DNA from: Mesosutterella multiformis
Lineage (GTDB): Bacteria > Pseudomonadota > Gammaproteobacteria > Burkholderiales > Burkholderiaceae_F
Length of the DNA stretch: 64,000 nucleotides
NCBI RefSeq assembly: GCF_003402575.1
Contig: NZ_BGZJ01000001.1
Span: 744,001 to 808,000, forward strand
Direction of reading: 5' to 3'
Position numbers and translations under genes: made by a program. Position 1 is the stretch's first letter. The number at the start of each line of letters is the position of its first letter. The notes under the pieces are model-generated. The model was given only the letters and a program-made list of their open reading frames with translations. It had not been told where the DNA came from and made no database searches. Of this stretch, positions 1 to 10,540 are shown in pieces.

Positions 1-1577
1 CAGGCCTCGGGCACATTGGTTTCCTGGGCAATCGCGGCGACGCTCTTCTGAGACGGAATCGGGAAGGAGAGGTCGCTCTGGAAAAGGCTGTCGGGGAGTT
101 TCCCCGCGGTGCTGATCATGCGGTCAGCGAGTCCGATCCGGCGGGCATATTCAGCGGCCGCGATGAGCTGCGGCTTCTTCGCGTCGCGAAGCGCCCAGTT
201 CCATTCGCGGCTCGCCATGGAGTAGAGACCGAGACGGCGGAGCAGCACGGCCCGGATAATGCTCGGATTCTGCATCCACTGCCGGACGTCAGACTCCGCG
301 ACCGAGGGGCGCGCGCCGTCACCCGGATAGGGAACGTTAAGCGCATCACAGGCGAGTTTGCCGTAGAACGTGTGGTGACCGGTGATGGATGAGAGAACTT
401 TCTCGCCCTCGCTCCTGTCGCCCTGAGCGATTTTGGCGCGGCCGAGCCAGTAGGCGGATTCGTCAGCTCCCAGCTTTTCCGGGGTCATCGAGCCGATGGC
501 CCGCTCAACTTCCTTCCAGTTGCCGGCAGCGAGCGCTGCCTTCACGCGCCACCCGGCGACTTCGTCAGGCTGCGAGACGCGGCTGTCCATCAGGCCTTCG
601 CCGGCATTCGTGAAGTATTGGCTTGAGTCGGAAATCGTATTGATGATCGCTGAGCGGTAGCCGAGGAAGTTCCAGAGCAGATTCCGGTCTTCCTTCGGAA
701 TCTGGCTGCCGAGCGACGCGATCATGGCCGCGGCGTCCTCTGGACGGCTGTAGCCCACAGCGAGACAGGCCGCCGTGATCAGACGGGGGTTCGCCTGCGC
801 GTCAGGCGTGGTGACCCATTTCTCCGGGGACGAAAAGACCTCGGGAAGCGAAAGCGGCGCATTCGGCATATAGGCCTGCAGCAGGCGCTGGGCGTCCGAA
901 TTGAACCGATGCTCGATCAGGTAGGACGAGATCTCCCAGATTTTTCCCGGGTCGCGTCCGAGAATGGACTCGGCGAGCGACATGAAGGCCGGGGCGTGCG
1001 GATTCCTGGCTTCCCGAAGGAGGCTTACGCCGTACTCCGTGTTCCCCTTCCCGGCGAGAAGCTGGAAGGACTCGTGCCATGCGGCGAGATCAGGCTCCGT
1101 CTTATTCCACTGCAGCGGCGCATAAAGCGCTTCAAAGAACGCTGAATCTCCTTTCGGAGCGGCGATTCTCGCGACATCTGTTCCCAGCCGCTCAGCGATG
1201 TATTCCCCCTGATGGCTCTTCAGAAAATCGAGAACCTGGGCCTGCAGAATGGGATCCGAAGGATCGGACTTTATGGCGTCATACAGATTCCAGGACACGG
1301 CGTAGTCAACGAGCGGGTATCCGGCGAGCTGGGCAAAAAGCGCCTGCTGTGACTCGGCGGTGCCGGTGTTTGACTGACGAGCGCGCCGGAAGGAGAGAAA
1401 CGCCTGGTCCTGCGCGGACAGCGGGAAATTCTGAAAAAGAAAGTCCTCCGCAGGCACAGCGATTGAAGGCGCAGGACCCAGAGGCCGCTGCTGCGGCAGC
1501 AGTGACTGGGCACTGGCTCCAAAGGCGGGAAGCGCGAGGGCCAGCAGCAGTAATGAGCGGCGGATCTGAGCTTTCAT
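1..1577 (-). CDS. slt: Soluble lytic murein transglycosylase, N-terminal part (cut by window edge)
   Basis: The minus-strand frame stays open from ATG 1577 to the window edge, giving about 525 residues. It begins with a clear signal peptide (MKAQIRR, then a Leu/Ala core, then an AFGASAQ cleavage region), so the protein is periplasmic. The rest is long, helical and Ala/Leu-rich with repeated Trp/Tyr positions, as expected of the superhelical U-shaped domain of Slt70-type enzymes, which cleave peptidoglycan to 1,6-anhydromuropeptides. The catalytic SLT domain, with its Glu, should lie beyond position 1 and cannot be seen, so the family call rests on the N-terminal architecture and on the neighbouring divergent folate cyclo-ligase gene, a common Burkholderiales pairing. 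No strong Shine-Dalgarno precedes the start. Confidence 0.7.
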   Translation of the reverse strand, partial: MKAQIRRSLLLLALALPAFGASAQSLLPQQRPLGPAPSIAVPAEDFLFQNFPLSAQDQAFLSFRRARQSNTGTAESQQALFAQLAGYPLVDYAVSWNLYDAIKSDPSDPILQAQVLDFLKSHQGEYIAERLGTDVARIAAPKGDSAFFEALYAPLQWNKTEPDLAAWHESFQLLAGKGNTEYGVSLLREARNPHAPAFMSLAESILGRDPGKIWEISSYLIEHRFNSDAQRLLQAYMPNAPLSLPEVFSSPEKWVTTPDAQANPRLITAACLAVGYSRPEDAAAMIASLGSQIPKEDRNLLWNFLGYRSAIINTISDSSQYFTNAGEGLMDSRVSQPDEVAGWRVKAALAAGNWKEVERAIGSMTPEKLGADESAYWLGRAKIAQGDRSEGEKVLSSITGHHTFYGKLACDALNVPYPGDGARPSVAESDVRQWMQNPSIIRAVLLRRLGLYSMASREWNWALRDAKKPQLIAAAEYARRIGLADRMISTAGKLPDSLFQSDLSFPIPSQKSVAAIAQETNVPEA

Positions 1578-1708
1578 GGGTAACCGTAAAAAGGACGAGG
1601 CGGGAGAGACGGATTTTTTAACCATAGAATAAGTTTAACCATCGGCGCCGGACGAAGACGGCGGCTAACCCCGATAGGCGCCGGAATCTTTAGAGGAGGA
1701 GCGTACCA

Positions 1709-2272
1709 ATGGATAAGAAACTGCTGAGAAAAGAGCTGCTCGCAGTGCGTCAGGAAATTGCGGCCACTCGCCCGGAGGCGGCGAAAGAACTGGCACGGAA
1801 CATTGTGGGATGGCTTGAAGCGAATCCGCAGTTTTCCTCAGTGGGTCTCTACTACCCGATTCAGAGTGAGCCGGATCTGATGGAGGCGCTGGGCGCCTGG
1901 CAGTCAGAGAAGCCCGGCCGCATGCTTGCTCTTCCGGTTGTGATGAAGGGAAAGATGGGGTACTACCAGTGGACTCCGGGAGTCGAGATGGTGGAAAGCG
2001 GTTTCCACATCATGGTTCCGAAGGAGAAGATTCCGGTTGTGCCGCAGGTGCTGCTGGCTCCCTGTATCGGATTCTCTGATATCGGCTGCCGGCTGGGTTA
2101 CGGTGCGGGCTGGTTCGACCGGACGCTGCCGACGATAAAGCCCGCGCCTGTCACGGTCGCGGTGTCCTATGAGGCCTGCAACGCGACGGGGAGGCTCGAA
2201 GCGGAGCCTCACGACATTCTGCTTCAGTGGATCGCAACCGAACGGGATGTCCGTCCGGCCGCGAAGCTCTGA
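1709..2272 (+). CDS. fau: 5-formyltetrahydrofolate cyclo-ligase
   Basis: A 187-residue cytosolic enzyme of the family that converts 5-formyl-THF to 5,10-methenyl-THF with ATP, returning folate to the one-carbon pool. The nucleotide/substrate loop RLGYGAGWFDR is at residues 128-138, and the N-terminal KxxLRKELLAVRQ helix fits the family, as does the length. The start is supported by AGAGGAGGAGCG just upstream. It is divergent from the transglycosylase and converges on ahcY with only 3 bases between the stop codons. In many bacteria 6S RNA lies beside this gene; I see no such RNA in the 131 bases upstream. Confidence 0.92.
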   Translation: MDKKLLRKELLAVRQEIAATRPEAAKELARNIVGWLEANPQFSSVGLYYPIQSEPDLMEALGAWQSEKPGRMLALPVVMKGKMGYYQWTPGVEMVESGFHIMVPKEKIPVVPQVLLAPCIGFSDIGCRLGYGAGWFDRTLPTIKPAPVTVAVSYEACNATGRLEAEPHDILLQWIATERDVRPAAKL

Positions 2273-2275
2273 GAA

Positions 2276-3679
2276 TCAGTAACGGTAGTTTTCACCCTTG
2301 AACGGGCCGGTCACCGGAACCCCGATGTAGTCAGCCTGTTCCTGGGTCAGCGTGGAGAGCTGGGCGTTGAAGCGCTTCAGCTGCAGACGCGCCACCTTCT
2401 CGTCCAGGATCTTCGGCAGCGTGTAAACGCCGACCGGATAGTGCTCCGTGCGGGTATAGAGCTCGATCTGGGCGAGCGTCTGGTTCGCGAATGAGCTGGA
2501 CATCACATAGCTCGGGTGACCGGTGGCGCACCCGAGATTCACGAGACGGCCTTCCGCGAGCAGAATGATCCGGTTGCCGGAGGGCAGCAGGATTTCATCC
2601 ACCTGGGGCTTGATGTTGTTCCACTGATACTGGCGCATCGAGGCAACATCGATTTCGGCGTCGAAGTGACCGATATTGCAGACGATCGCTTCGTTCTTCA
2701 TCCGGACCATCTGGTCATGCGTGATCACGTGGTAGTTGCCCGTGGCGGTGACAAAGATGTCAGCCTTATCGGCAGCCCAGTCCATCGTCACTACCCGATA
2801 GCCTTCCATGGCGGCCTGCAGGGCGCAGATCGGGTCAACTTCCACCACCCAGACCTGAGCGGCAAGCGCACGGAGCGCCTGAGCGCAGCCCTTGCCCACG
2901 TCACCATAGCCGACGACCACAGCGATCTTGCCGGCAATCATGACGTCCGTGGCGCGCTTGATGCCGTCGACCAGCGATTCGCGGCAGCCGTAGGTGTTAT
3001 CGAACTTGCTCTTCGTGACGGAGTCATTCACATTCATCGCCGGGAAGAGCAGCTTGCCCTCCTTCGCGAGGTGATAGAGGCGGTGGACGCCGGTCGTCGT
3101 TTCCTCGGAAACGCCGCGGATATGTTTCGCGCGGGTCGAGTACCAGGCGGGGTCAGCGGCCAGGTGGCGGCGGATCGCTGCGAAGAGAGCCGTTTCCTCG
3201 TCGCTCGTCGGCTTATCGAGAACCGAAATATCCTTTTCCGCGCGGCAGCCAAGATGAAGCAGCAGCGTCGCGTCGCCGCCGTCATCCAGAATCATGTTGG
3301 AGAAGCCGCCGTCCGGCCACTCGAAAATGCGGTGGGTGTATTCCCAGTACTCATCAAGCGTCTCACCCTTCTTCGCGAAGACAGAAACGCCGTCGTCAGC
3401 GATCGCGGCGGCCGCGTGATCCTGCGTTGAGAAAATATTGCAGGAAGCCCAGCGGACTTCGGCGCCGAGCGCGAGCAGCGTCTCGATCAGCACCGCGGTC
3501 TGAATGGTCATGTGGAGAGAGCCGGAGATACGGGCGCCCTTCAGAGGGGCCTCGTCTTTGTACTCATCACGGATGGCCATCAGGCCGGGCATTTCGGTTT
3601 CCGCGATGCGGATCTCATTGCGGCCCCACTCGAGGAGCCCCATGTCGGCGACTTCAAAGTCGTGGCTGTAGGTTTTCAT
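2276..3679 (-). CDS. ahcY: Adenosylhomocysteinase (SAH hydrolase)
   Basis: A 467-residue NAD-dependent enzyme that splits S-adenosylhomocysteine into adenosine and homocysteine, the recycling step after SAM-dependent methylation. The NAD-binding loop [14 protein letters not shown] lies in the middle, and the C-terminus GENYRY matches the family's conserved tail. The frame is open upstream to 3784, but that start would overlap the trpS stop and adds residues with no family match. The ATG at 3679 ([20 protein letters not shown]) gives the normal N-terminus. It lies downstream of trpS on the same strand, with a 12-bp hairpin between them. With metK close by, two of the methyl-cycle enzymes are clustered here. 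Confidence 0.96.
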   Translation of the reverse strand: MKTYSHDFEVADMGLLEWGRNEIRIAETEMPGLMAIRDEYKDEAPLKGARISGSLHMTIQTAVLIETLLALGAEVRWASCNIFSTQDHAAAAIADDGVSVFAKKGETLDEYWEYTHRIFEWPDGGFSNMILDDGGDATLLLHLGCRAEKDISVLDKPTSDEETALFAAIRRHLAADPAWYSTRAKHIRGVSEETTTGVHRLYHLAKEGKLLFPAMNVNDSVTKSKFDNTYGCRESLVDGIKRATDVMIAGKIAVVVGYGDVGKGCAQALRALAAQVWVVEVDPICALQAAMEGYRVVTMDWAADKADIFVTATGNYHVITHDQMVRMKNEAIVCNIGHFDAEIDVASMRQYQWNNIKPQVDEILLPSGNRIILLAEGRLVNLGCATGHPSYVMSSSFANQTLAQIELYTRTEHYPVGVYTLPKILDEKVARLQLKRFNAQLSTLTQEQADYIGVPVTGPFKGENYRY

Positions 3680-3714
3680 ATCAGAATGCCTGTCAGGTAA
3701 AGGGAATACGAAAT

Positions 3715-3741
3715 CCCGGAAGGAATCGGATTCCTTCCGGG
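3715..3741 (-). other. Perfect 12-bp hairpin between trpS and ahcY
   Basis: The arms 3715-3726 and 3730-3741 are exact reverse complements around a 3-base loop. On the minus strand the following bases are not a T-run, so it is a poor intrinsic terminator. It could mark an RNA processing or stability site between the two genes. I could not match it to the SAH riboswitch pattern. Confidence 0.5.
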
Positions 3742-3755
3742 CGGTATGTGATGCG

Positions 3756-5066
3756 TTAAGCGAGAGATGCGAAAGCGTCAGCAAGCTGCTGATCGGTGAT
3801 GCCGGCGGCGCGCTCTACAAGGGGCAGAGCCGCAAGAGCCGCAATGCCGTTTTTCTTCAGCTGACCGATTGCCCGGCCGGCCTCAGCGCCGCTCGCCCAG
3901 CCGGTGCTTTCGAGAAGCACAGTGCCCGCGGCGTCCGTGAACTTGAAGCCGAACGTTCCGTCCGGGTTCCGGTACTGCTTGAAGGAAGCGGCAGCGGACT
4001 TTTTCTTCGTTTCCTTCACCGGAGCGTTATGCGCGGACCCCTTGAAGGCCGTGAACGGACGGAGACCGACCGCGTTGCGGAGTTCTTCGAGGAACGGAGC
4101 GGAAATCTTCCGGGCTTTTTCAGCGCCGGCAAGGAGAATCTCCTCAAGCTTCTGCGGCTCGTTGATGTACTCCTCGTACTTCGGACGCATCGGTCCGATC
4201 TCGGCCTCAATCTGATTGAAGAGCTTCTTCTTCGCCTCACCCCAGCCGAGACCGTCTGTGAGTTCGGCGCGGAACTGGGCGTACTCTTCGTCAGTCGAGA
4301 ATGCCTTGAAGAGCTGCGTAAGCGAAGTGGAATCCGGATCCTTCGCTTCGCCCGGCTTCTTGTCGTCCGTCACGATGCGGCTGATCATGTCGGAGAGCGC
4401 GGAGGAGCCGCCTTCAAAGAGCGGGATCACGTTGTCGTAGCTCTTGCTCATCTTGCGGCCGTCGGTGCCGGGGAGAAGCTCCTGCTTCTCATCAATCAGC
4501 GCGTAGGGCATGCGGAAGAAGGGATGATCCTTCGGCGCGTAGAGATTATTGAACCGGGTGGCGATGTCGCGCGCCATTTCCAGGTGCTGCGCCTGATCCT
4601 TGCCGACCGGCACGAGATCCGCGTTGAACATCAGAATGTCCGCCGCCATCAGGATCGGGTAGCAGAAGAGGCCCATCGACACGCGGGCATCCGGATCCTC
4701 ACCGCTCTCGACGCTCGCTTCGAGCACAGCCTTGTAGGCGTGAGCGCGGTTCATCAGGCCCTTGGAGCAGGAGCAGTCCAGCAGCCAGTTGAGGAGCGGA
4801 ATCTCCTGAATATCACTCTGGCGATAGAAAGTAACGTGTTCGGGATCGAGGCCTGCGGCAAGCCACGTGGTGGCAATCTGGAGTCTCGAGCGCTGGAGGC
4901 GCACGGGATCCTGACACTTGATGAGAGCGTGGAGGTCAGCCAGAAAGTAGAAGCTTTCCACCTCGTCAGACCGGCTCTGCTGAATGGAGGGGCGAAGGGC
5001 CCCGACGTAGTTGCCCAGATGCAGGGTACCGGTAGTGTTGATGCCTGTGAGAACGCGTTTTTTCAT
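3756..5066 (-). CDS. trpS: Tryptophanyl-tRNA synthetase with C-terminal extension
   Basis: A class I aminoacyl-tRNA synthetase charging tRNA-Trp, 436 residues. The HIGH-type motif appears as [10 protein letters not shown] near the N-terminus and the KMSKS motif as [10 protein letters not shown] in the middle. The catalytic part ends near residue 345. A further 80 or so residues follow, with [16 protein letters not shown] and [12 protein letters not shown], resembling a YegP/DUF1508-like fold; such an extension is, to my knowledge, typical of betaproteobacterial TrpS. ATG 5066 (MKKRVLTG) is preferred over an upstream TTG at 5087. The gene follows metK, from which a strong terminator separates it. 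Confidence 0.93.
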   Translation of the reverse strand: MKKRVLTGINTTGTLHLGNYVGALRPSIQQSRSDEVESFYFLADLHALIKCQDPVRLQRSRLQIATTWLAAGLDPEHVTFYRQSDIQEIPLLNWLLDCSCSKGLMNRAHAYKAVLEASVESGEDPDARVSMGLFCYPILMAADILMFNADLVPVGKDQAQHLEMARDIATRFNNLYAPKDHPFFRMPYALIDEKQELLPGTDGRKMSKSYDNVIPLFEGGSSALSDMISRIVTDDKKPGEAKDPDSTSLTQLFKAFSTDEEYAQFRAELTDGLGWGEAKKKLFNQIEAEIGPMRPKYEEYINEPQKLEEILLAGAEKARKISAPFLEELRNAVGLRPFTAFKGSAHNAPVKETKKKSAAASFKQYRNPDGTFGFKFTDAAGTVLLESTGWASGAEAGRAIGQLKKNGIAALAALPLVERAAGITDQQLADAFASLA

Positions 5067-5099
5067 CTCAAATGATTTTCCGTACAAACCGATAACAGT

Positions 5100-5133
5100 A
5101 AAAAAACAAGGCCGGCCAACGAGTGCCGGCCTT
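5100..5133 (-). terminator. Intrinsic terminator of metK
   Basis: A 9-bp GC-rich stem (5108-5116 with 5125-5133, loop of 8) is followed on the minus strand by a run of seven T residues. It sits 45 bases after the metK stop codon and before trpS, so trpS needs its own promoter in the short gap or depends on read-through. Confidence 0.85.
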
Positions 5134-5177
5134 ATCTGGTTTAAGGCTTTAAGTTTAGCGGCAAGGAGCCGCTCCGG

Positions 5178-6359
<1,182 letters not shown>

Positions 6360-6447
6360 CGAATGCTCCCAAATTTGGAATACAGCGCCTTCGCAAAATC
6401 AAATCAGAGGGCATGCGACCGACGCTTTAGCGGAAATTGAATAAATA

Positions 6448-6502
6448 TGGGACGTTGTCCCAGTCTTCGCCCCGCAAGTTGTCCTGTTAACTCGGCGAAG
6501 AC
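6448..6502 (-). promoter_or_regulatory. Structured leader of metK (two adjacent stem-loops)
   Basis: On the minus strand, about 90-145 bases before the metK start, a perfect 9-bp stem (6494-6502 with 6463-6471) encloses a 22-base loop. That loop contains a further AGTT/AACT complementarity. It is followed directly by a second perfect hairpin, TGGGAC-AAC-GTCCCA (6448-6462). A TATATT/TATTAT element just upstream at about 6508-6516 could be a -10 box that would start the RNA at the base of the first stem. No T-run follows, so this is not a plain terminator. I could not match it to the SAM-I, -II, -III or SAH riboswitch consensus from memory. Confidence 0.45.
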
Positions 6503-6521
6503 CTGAAATAATATACCTGTT

Positions 6522-6550
6522 TTGACTTTCGGGCAGGCTTAAGATAAGAC
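6522..6550 (+). promoter_or_regulatory. Possible sigma-70 promoter for the lpxL-dapF-rlmI group
   Basis: TTGACT at 6522-6527 resembles a -35 box. At 17 bases spacing lies TAAGAC, a weak -10 with three of six consensus bases. It is the best candidate in the 245-base divergent region for transcription toward 6605. Confidence 0.35.
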
Positions 6551-6604
6551 ACTTTCAAGTCTTGCTGTTACTGAGGAGCAATCGGCCGCCTGTCGGGCGC
6601 CGGA

Positions 6605-7492
6605 ATGGTTATTTATATGCGGCTGTTATTTCGGCTTCTATCCATGATCCCGCTTTGGATAGTGCACCCGGTTGGCGGGGCGCTTGGCGCATTGGTCTGG
6701 CGCTGCTCGGCTAAATACAGAAGGAAAATGGCGGAGAATCTCGCGCAGGCTGGTTACGATTCCGATGCCTATTCCCCTGCTGTCAGCCGTGAGCTTGGAA
6801 AGCAGGCGGCGGAAACCGCGTGGATCTGGGGCAAGCCCCGCAAGGCTCTCATGAAGCACGTGTCAGCCACGGCGGAGGCGGAGCGGATCATCGGAGACGC
6901 GCTCGCCTCAGGCCGCCCCATTCTTTTTATCACCCCTCATATCGGCAGCTTTGAAGTGGCGCCCGTGTGGCTCGCCGAGCGGTTCCTCGCGGGAACGGAC
7001 CGCTATATGGCAATTCTCTACCGGATTCCGAAGAAATCCATTCTGCAGAACGTGGTGCTGCATGGCCGCGAGACCCCTGGTATCCGGCCGGCTCCCGCGA
7101 CGCTGAAGGGGGTGCGGATGCTCGTGTCATCCTTCCGCGGCGGACAGGTGGTCGGTGTGCTGCCGGATCAGGTGCCGTCAAAGGGTGAGGGAGTGTGGGT
7201 GAACTTCTTCGGACGCCCGGCCTACACGATGACGCTGCCGCTGCGGCTCGCCCATCAGTTTGATGCCGTGAAGATTGTCGCCTGGGGATGCCGGATCAGC
7301 AGCCGGGGCTGGGAAATTGACGCAAGGCTCTGGAATGAGCCGCTGACCGGGAATATGAAGGATGACGCGGTGACGATGAATCAGCATCTCGAACGCGTGA
7401 TCCGCCTGCTTCCGGAGCAGTATCTCTGGGCCTATAACCGCTACAAGTGTCCGGCGGGCGTGAATCCGCCGGAGGAGCAGGCGAAGGAATGA
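6605..7492 (+). CDS. Lipid A biosynthesis acyltransferase (LpxL/HtrB family), first copy
   Basis: A 295-residue inner-membrane acyltransferase of the LABLAP family, which adds a secondary acyl chain to Kdo2-lipid IVA using acyl-ACP. The N-terminus holds a hydrophobic helix (LLFRLLSMIPLWIVHPVGG), then the HX4D/E catalytic motif as TPHIGSFEV near residue 105 (HX4E here). The end EQYLWAYNRYKCP matches the family's terminal motif. The start could be 6605 or the in-frame ATG at 6617; neither has a clear Shine-Dalgarno. Its stop overlaps the start of the second acyltransferase (ATGA), so the two are translationally coupled. Which acyl chain each adds cannot be told from sequence alone. Confidence 0.88.
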   Translation: MVIYMRLLFRLLSMIPLWIVHPVGGALGALVWRCSAKYRRKMAENLAQAGYDSDAYSPAVSRELGKQAAETAWIWGKPRKALMKHVSATAEAERIIGDALASGRPILFITPHIGSFEVAPVWLAERFLAGTDRYMAILYRIPKKSILQNVVLHGRETPGIRPAPATLKGVRMLVSSFRGGQVVGVLPDQVPSKGEGVWVNFFGRPAYTMTLPLRLAHQFDAVKIVAWGCRISSRGWEIDARLWNEPLTGNMKDDAVTMNQHLERVIRLLPEQYLWAYNRYKCPAGVNPPEEQAKE

Positions 7493-8373
7493 AGAAAGTG
7501 AATGAAGTGATGGCCCGGTTCTGGATCTGGGTCCTGGGTTGCTTCTACGGCACATCGATCCGGACCCGCGAGCGGTTCGGCGCGGTGATTGCCTGGATTC
7601 TCTGGTGGGCAATTCCGAAACGCCGCCATGTGGCGCTGACGAATCTGCGGCTCTGCTTCCCCGACTGGACTGAGGAAAAGCGGGTGCGGATCGCGAAGCA
7701 GAATTACCGCAATATGGGCCGCGCGGCTCTGGATCACGCGGTGCTCTGGAAGGGGACGAAGGAAGAGCTCCAGGCGATGGTGAAGTTTGAGGGGCTTGAT
7801 CTTGTGACGGACACGGATAACCGTCCGCTGATCGTTGTGTCGCCTCACTTCCTTGGGCTGGATGCGGCCGGCATTACCTTCAACACGTATGTGCGCGGCG
7901 TATCGCTTTATCAGACGCAGTCAAACAAAGCCTGGGACAAGGCGGAGCTTGACGGGAGACTGCGCTTCTGCAATCCGATTCTGATCGCGAAGACCGGGCA
8001 CTTTGATCTTCGCCCCGTCATCCGCGCTATGCGTGACGGTCTTCCCTTCTACTATTTGCCGGATATGGACCACGGCAGGCAGAATTCGATCTTCGTGCCG
8101 TTTTTCGGTGTACCCGCCGCCACTCTGCCGATGGTGTCGCGCCTTGCCCGGCTGACGAAAGCTCACGTCGCCATGTGCATCACGGAGATGACGAAAGAGG
8201 GTTACTGTGTGCATATTTACAGGCTTGAAGGTTTCCCGACAGGAGACTACGAGGCCGATACAGCCCGTATCAATCACGAGCTGGAACAGTGGATCCTCAA
8301 GTTCCCGGACCAGTATCTGTGGACGCACCGGCGATTCAAAACACGGCCTGAAGGCGAACCTTCCATCTATTGA
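7489..8373 (+). CDS. Lipid A biosynthesis acyltransferase (LpxL/HtrB family), second copy
   Basis: A 294-residue paralogue of the preceding gene with the same layout: an N-terminal hydrophobic segment (FWIWVLGCFYGTS), the HX4D catalytic motif in VSPHFLGLDAAG near residue 120, YYLPDMDHG, and a C-terminal DQYLWTHRRFKTRP. The start at 7489 overlaps the previous stop by four bases and keeps the family N-terminus; a longer reading from 7447 would run into the upstream gene. Two tandem copies suggest successive addition of two secondary acyl chains, as LpxL and LpxM do, but the order is inference. Confidence 0.88.
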   Translation: MKKVNEVMARFWIWVLGCFYGTSIRTRERFGAVIAWILWWAIPKRRHVALTNLRLCFPDWTEEKRVRIAKQNYRNMGRAALDHAVLWKGTKEELQAMVKFEGLDLVTDTDNRPLIVVSPHFLGLDAAGITFNTYVRGVSLYQTQSNKAWDKAELDGRLRFCNPILIAKTGHFDLRPVIRAMRDGLPFYYLPDMDHGRQNSIFVPFFGVPAATLPMVSRLARLTKAHVAMCITEMTKEGYCVHIYRLEGFPTGDYEADTARINHELEQWILKFPDQYLWTHRRFKTRPEGEPSIY

Positions 8374-8403
8374 TTTGAGACCTATCTGACAGGAGCAGGA
8401 AAA

Positions 8404-9267
8404 ATGAAGCTGCAATTTACCAAGATGCATGGAGCCGGCAACGACTTCATCGTGATCGACAGCACGGAAGCTCCGTTCACCATGACGACGAACCAGCTCC
8501 GATTCATCGCCGACCGTCATCTCGGTATCGGCGCTGATCAGATCCTGATCGTTGAAAAGGCGCGGACCCCGGATACGGATTTCCGTTATCGGATCTTCAA
8601 TCAGGACGGCGGCGAAGTGGAGATGTGCGGCAACGGTGCCCGCTGCTTCGCGCGCTACGTCTATGACCGCGGTCTGACCACGAAGAAGAAGATCCGTGTT
8701 GAAACGATGAAGGGCATCATTCAGCCGGAACTGCAGGATGACGGCCGCGTGAAGGTCGATATGGGTGCGCCGAGATTCCGTCCGGAAGAGATTCCGCTGA
8801 ATACGACGGGCCTCTCTCACCTCTCGCGGGCTTCTGACACGCTCTGGGAAGTGAAGGCTGCGGGCTACAACAACTGGGTGTCCGTGGTCTCCATGGGCAA
8901 CCCCCACGCCGTCATGGTGGTGGGAGACGTTGAACAGGCTCCGGTGAGCACTGTGGGCCCCGCGATTGAAAATCATCCGGCTTTCCCGGAACGCGTGAAT
9001 GTGGGCTTCCTGCAGGCTGTCAGCCGCACGGAAGGCAAGCTCCGAGTCTGGGAACGCGGCGCGGGCGAGACCCTTGCCTGCGGTACGGGCGCCTGCGCGG
9101 CTGCCGTTGCCGGTATGCGCCGCGGACTCTTCGACTCCGAGGTCGAGCTTCAGATGCACGGCGGCCGCCTGCGTATTGAGTGGGATGGCACGCCGACCGG
9201 CTCCGTCTTCCTGATCGGCCCTGCGGCAACCGTTTTCACGGGCGAAATTGACGTCCCCGCTATCTAA
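8404..9267 (+). CDS. dapF: Diaminopimelate epimerase
   Basis: A 287-residue cytosolic enzyme converting LL- to meso-diaminopimelate for lysine and peptidoglycan. Both catalytic cysteines are present in their motifs: C75 in [11 protein letters not shown] and C226 in [12 protein letters not shown]. The N-terminal [11 protein letters not shown] is the family signature. It lies 30 bases after the second acyltransferase and 25 bases before rlmI, so it probably belongs to one envelope-related transcript; AGGAGCAGGAAAA before the ATG gives a good ribosome site. Confidence 0.97.
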   Translation: MKLQFTKMHGAGNDFIVIDSTEAPFTMTTNQLRFIADRHLGIGADQILIVEKARTPDTDFRYRIFNQDGGEVEMCGNGARCFARYVYDRGLTTKKKIRVETMKGIIQPELQDDGRVKVDMGAPRFRPEEIPLNTTGLSHLSRASDTLWEVKAAGYNNWVSVVSMGNPHAVMVVGDVEQAPVSTVGPAIENHPAFPERVNVGFLQAVSRTEGKLRVWERGAGETLACGTGACAAAVAGMRRGLFDSEVELQMHGGRLRIEWDGTPTGSVFLIGPAATVFTGEIDVPAI

Positions 9268-9292
9268 CAGTCAGTGAGTATAGGAAACCTCC

Positions 9293-10513
9293 ATGCAACA
9301 GCAGCCTATTGAAGTCGTTCTGGTGAAGGGCAGAGAAAAGTCTCTCCTCAAGCGCCACCCCTGGGTCTATGAGAAGGCCATTGCCCGGGTGAATGGAAAG
9401 CCGGGCATGGGGGATCTCGTCCGGATCGTGGGTCACGACAGCCGGTTCCTCGCGTGGGCCTCGTGGTCACCGAAGTCGGCGATCCGAGCCCGATGCTGGT
9501 CATTCGATAAGGATGACGTGATCAATGAGGCGTGGTTCGAGGCCCGGCTCCGCGAGGCCGTGGCGGCCCGTGAGGATCTTCGCTCCCGGTCGACCGCTCT
9601 GCGTCTTGTGTTCGGTGAGGCTGACAGGCTTCCCGGTCTGATCGTTGATCAGTACGGTGACTATCTGGTGTGCGAGATTCTCTCCGCCGGCATGGAGCAG
9701 AACCGCGAGCTGATTGCCCGCCTGCTGATGAAGGTCACCGGAGCGAAGGGGGTATTCGAGCGTTCGGACGCCTCAGTTCGTGAGCGTGAAGGTCTTCCGA
9801 AGCGTTCCGGCCTGATCAGCGGTGAGGAGCCTCCGAAGGAAATTGAGATCGTGGAGGACGGTGTCCGCTACGGGGTCGATGTCCGCATCGGGCATAAGAC
9901 CGGTTTCTATATTGATCAGCGTGACAGCCGCTATACGGTTCAGCGCCTTGCCCGTGAGTTCCGTGAGAAAAACGGCCGCGGCATGCGGGCGCTCAACTGC
10001 TTCTGCTACACGGGCGGATTCTCGCTTGCCCTGATGGCGGGCGGGGCTGACAGCGTGGTTTCCGTGGACTCGTCGGGTGAGGCGCTCGCGCTGGCCCGCG
10101 AGAACACTGAGCGGAATGGCTTCCCGCAGGACAAATGCGAGTGGGTTGAAGCCGATGTCTTTGAATATCTTAGGAAAGCGAGAGACCGCGGCGAGAAGTT
10201 TGACCTCATTATTCTCGATCCTCCCAAGTTTGCATCGACTCGTTATCATGTCGAACGGGCTGCGAGAGCCTATAAGGACATCAGTCTGAACGGTCTCAAG
10301 CTTCTTCGGACAGGCGGTCATCTGCTGACATTTTCCTGTTCGGGCGCAGTGGATGCGGATCTTTTCCAGAAGATCGTTGCCGGCGCGGTGTTTGACGCCG
10401 GTGTGAACGCCTGGATTGTTGGCCGGCTCGGAGCCGGCGCGGATCATCCGCTGCTCGTGACCTATCCGGAAGGGGAGTACCTGAAGGGACTCCACCTGCT
10501 CGTAAGGCCGTGA
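9293..10513 (+). CDS. rlmI: 23S rRNA (cytosine-1962-C5)-methyltransferase
   Basis: A 406-residue RlmI-type enzyme. An N-terminal PUA-like domain begins with RHPWVYEKAIARVNG; a central EEE-type domain follows, then a Rossmann SAM domain containing NCFCYTGGFSLALM and the LDPPKF motif near residue 310. It methylates a cytosine in large-subunit rRNA. Length is normal for the family. It is 25 bases downstream of dapF and 27 bases upstream of the COG0523 gene, all on the same strand. The HPWV and DPPKF motifs make the assignment firm at family level; target-site identity is by homology only. Confidence 0.88.
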   Translation: MQQQPIEVVLVKGREKSLLKRHPWVYEKAIARVNGKPGMGDLVRIVGHDSRFLAWASWSPKSAIRARCWSFDKDDVINEAWFEARLREAVAAREDLRSRSTALRLVFGEADRLPGLIVDQYGDYLVCEILSAGMEQNRELIARLLMKVTGAKGVFERSDASVREREGLPKRSGLISGEEPPKEIEIVEDGVRYGVDVRIGHKTGFYIDQRDSRYTVQRLAREFREKNGRGMRALNCFCYTGGFSLALMAGGADSVVSVDSSGEALALARENTERNGFPQDKCEWVEADVFEYLRKARDRGEKFDLIILDPPKFASTRYHVERAARAYKDISLNGLKLLRTGGHLLTFSCSGAVDADLFQKIVAGAVFDAGVNAWIVGRLGAGADHPLLVTYPEGEYLKGLHLLVRP

Positions 10514-10540
10514 GAACTTATTAAGTAAGGAAGAGAAAGG

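Noticed and set aside
1578-1708. 6S RNA beside the folate cyclo-ligase gene
   Set aside because: The gap is 131 bases, too short for a 180-base RNA, and shows no long rod-like pairing.
3680-3755. SAH riboswitch before ahcY
   Set aside because: The gap is only 76 bases and is mostly one simple hairpin; the conserved SAH-riboswitch core was not found.
7921-9159. A 412-codon frame antisense to the second acyltransferase and dapF
   Set aside because: It crosses two well-supported genes and shows no domain.
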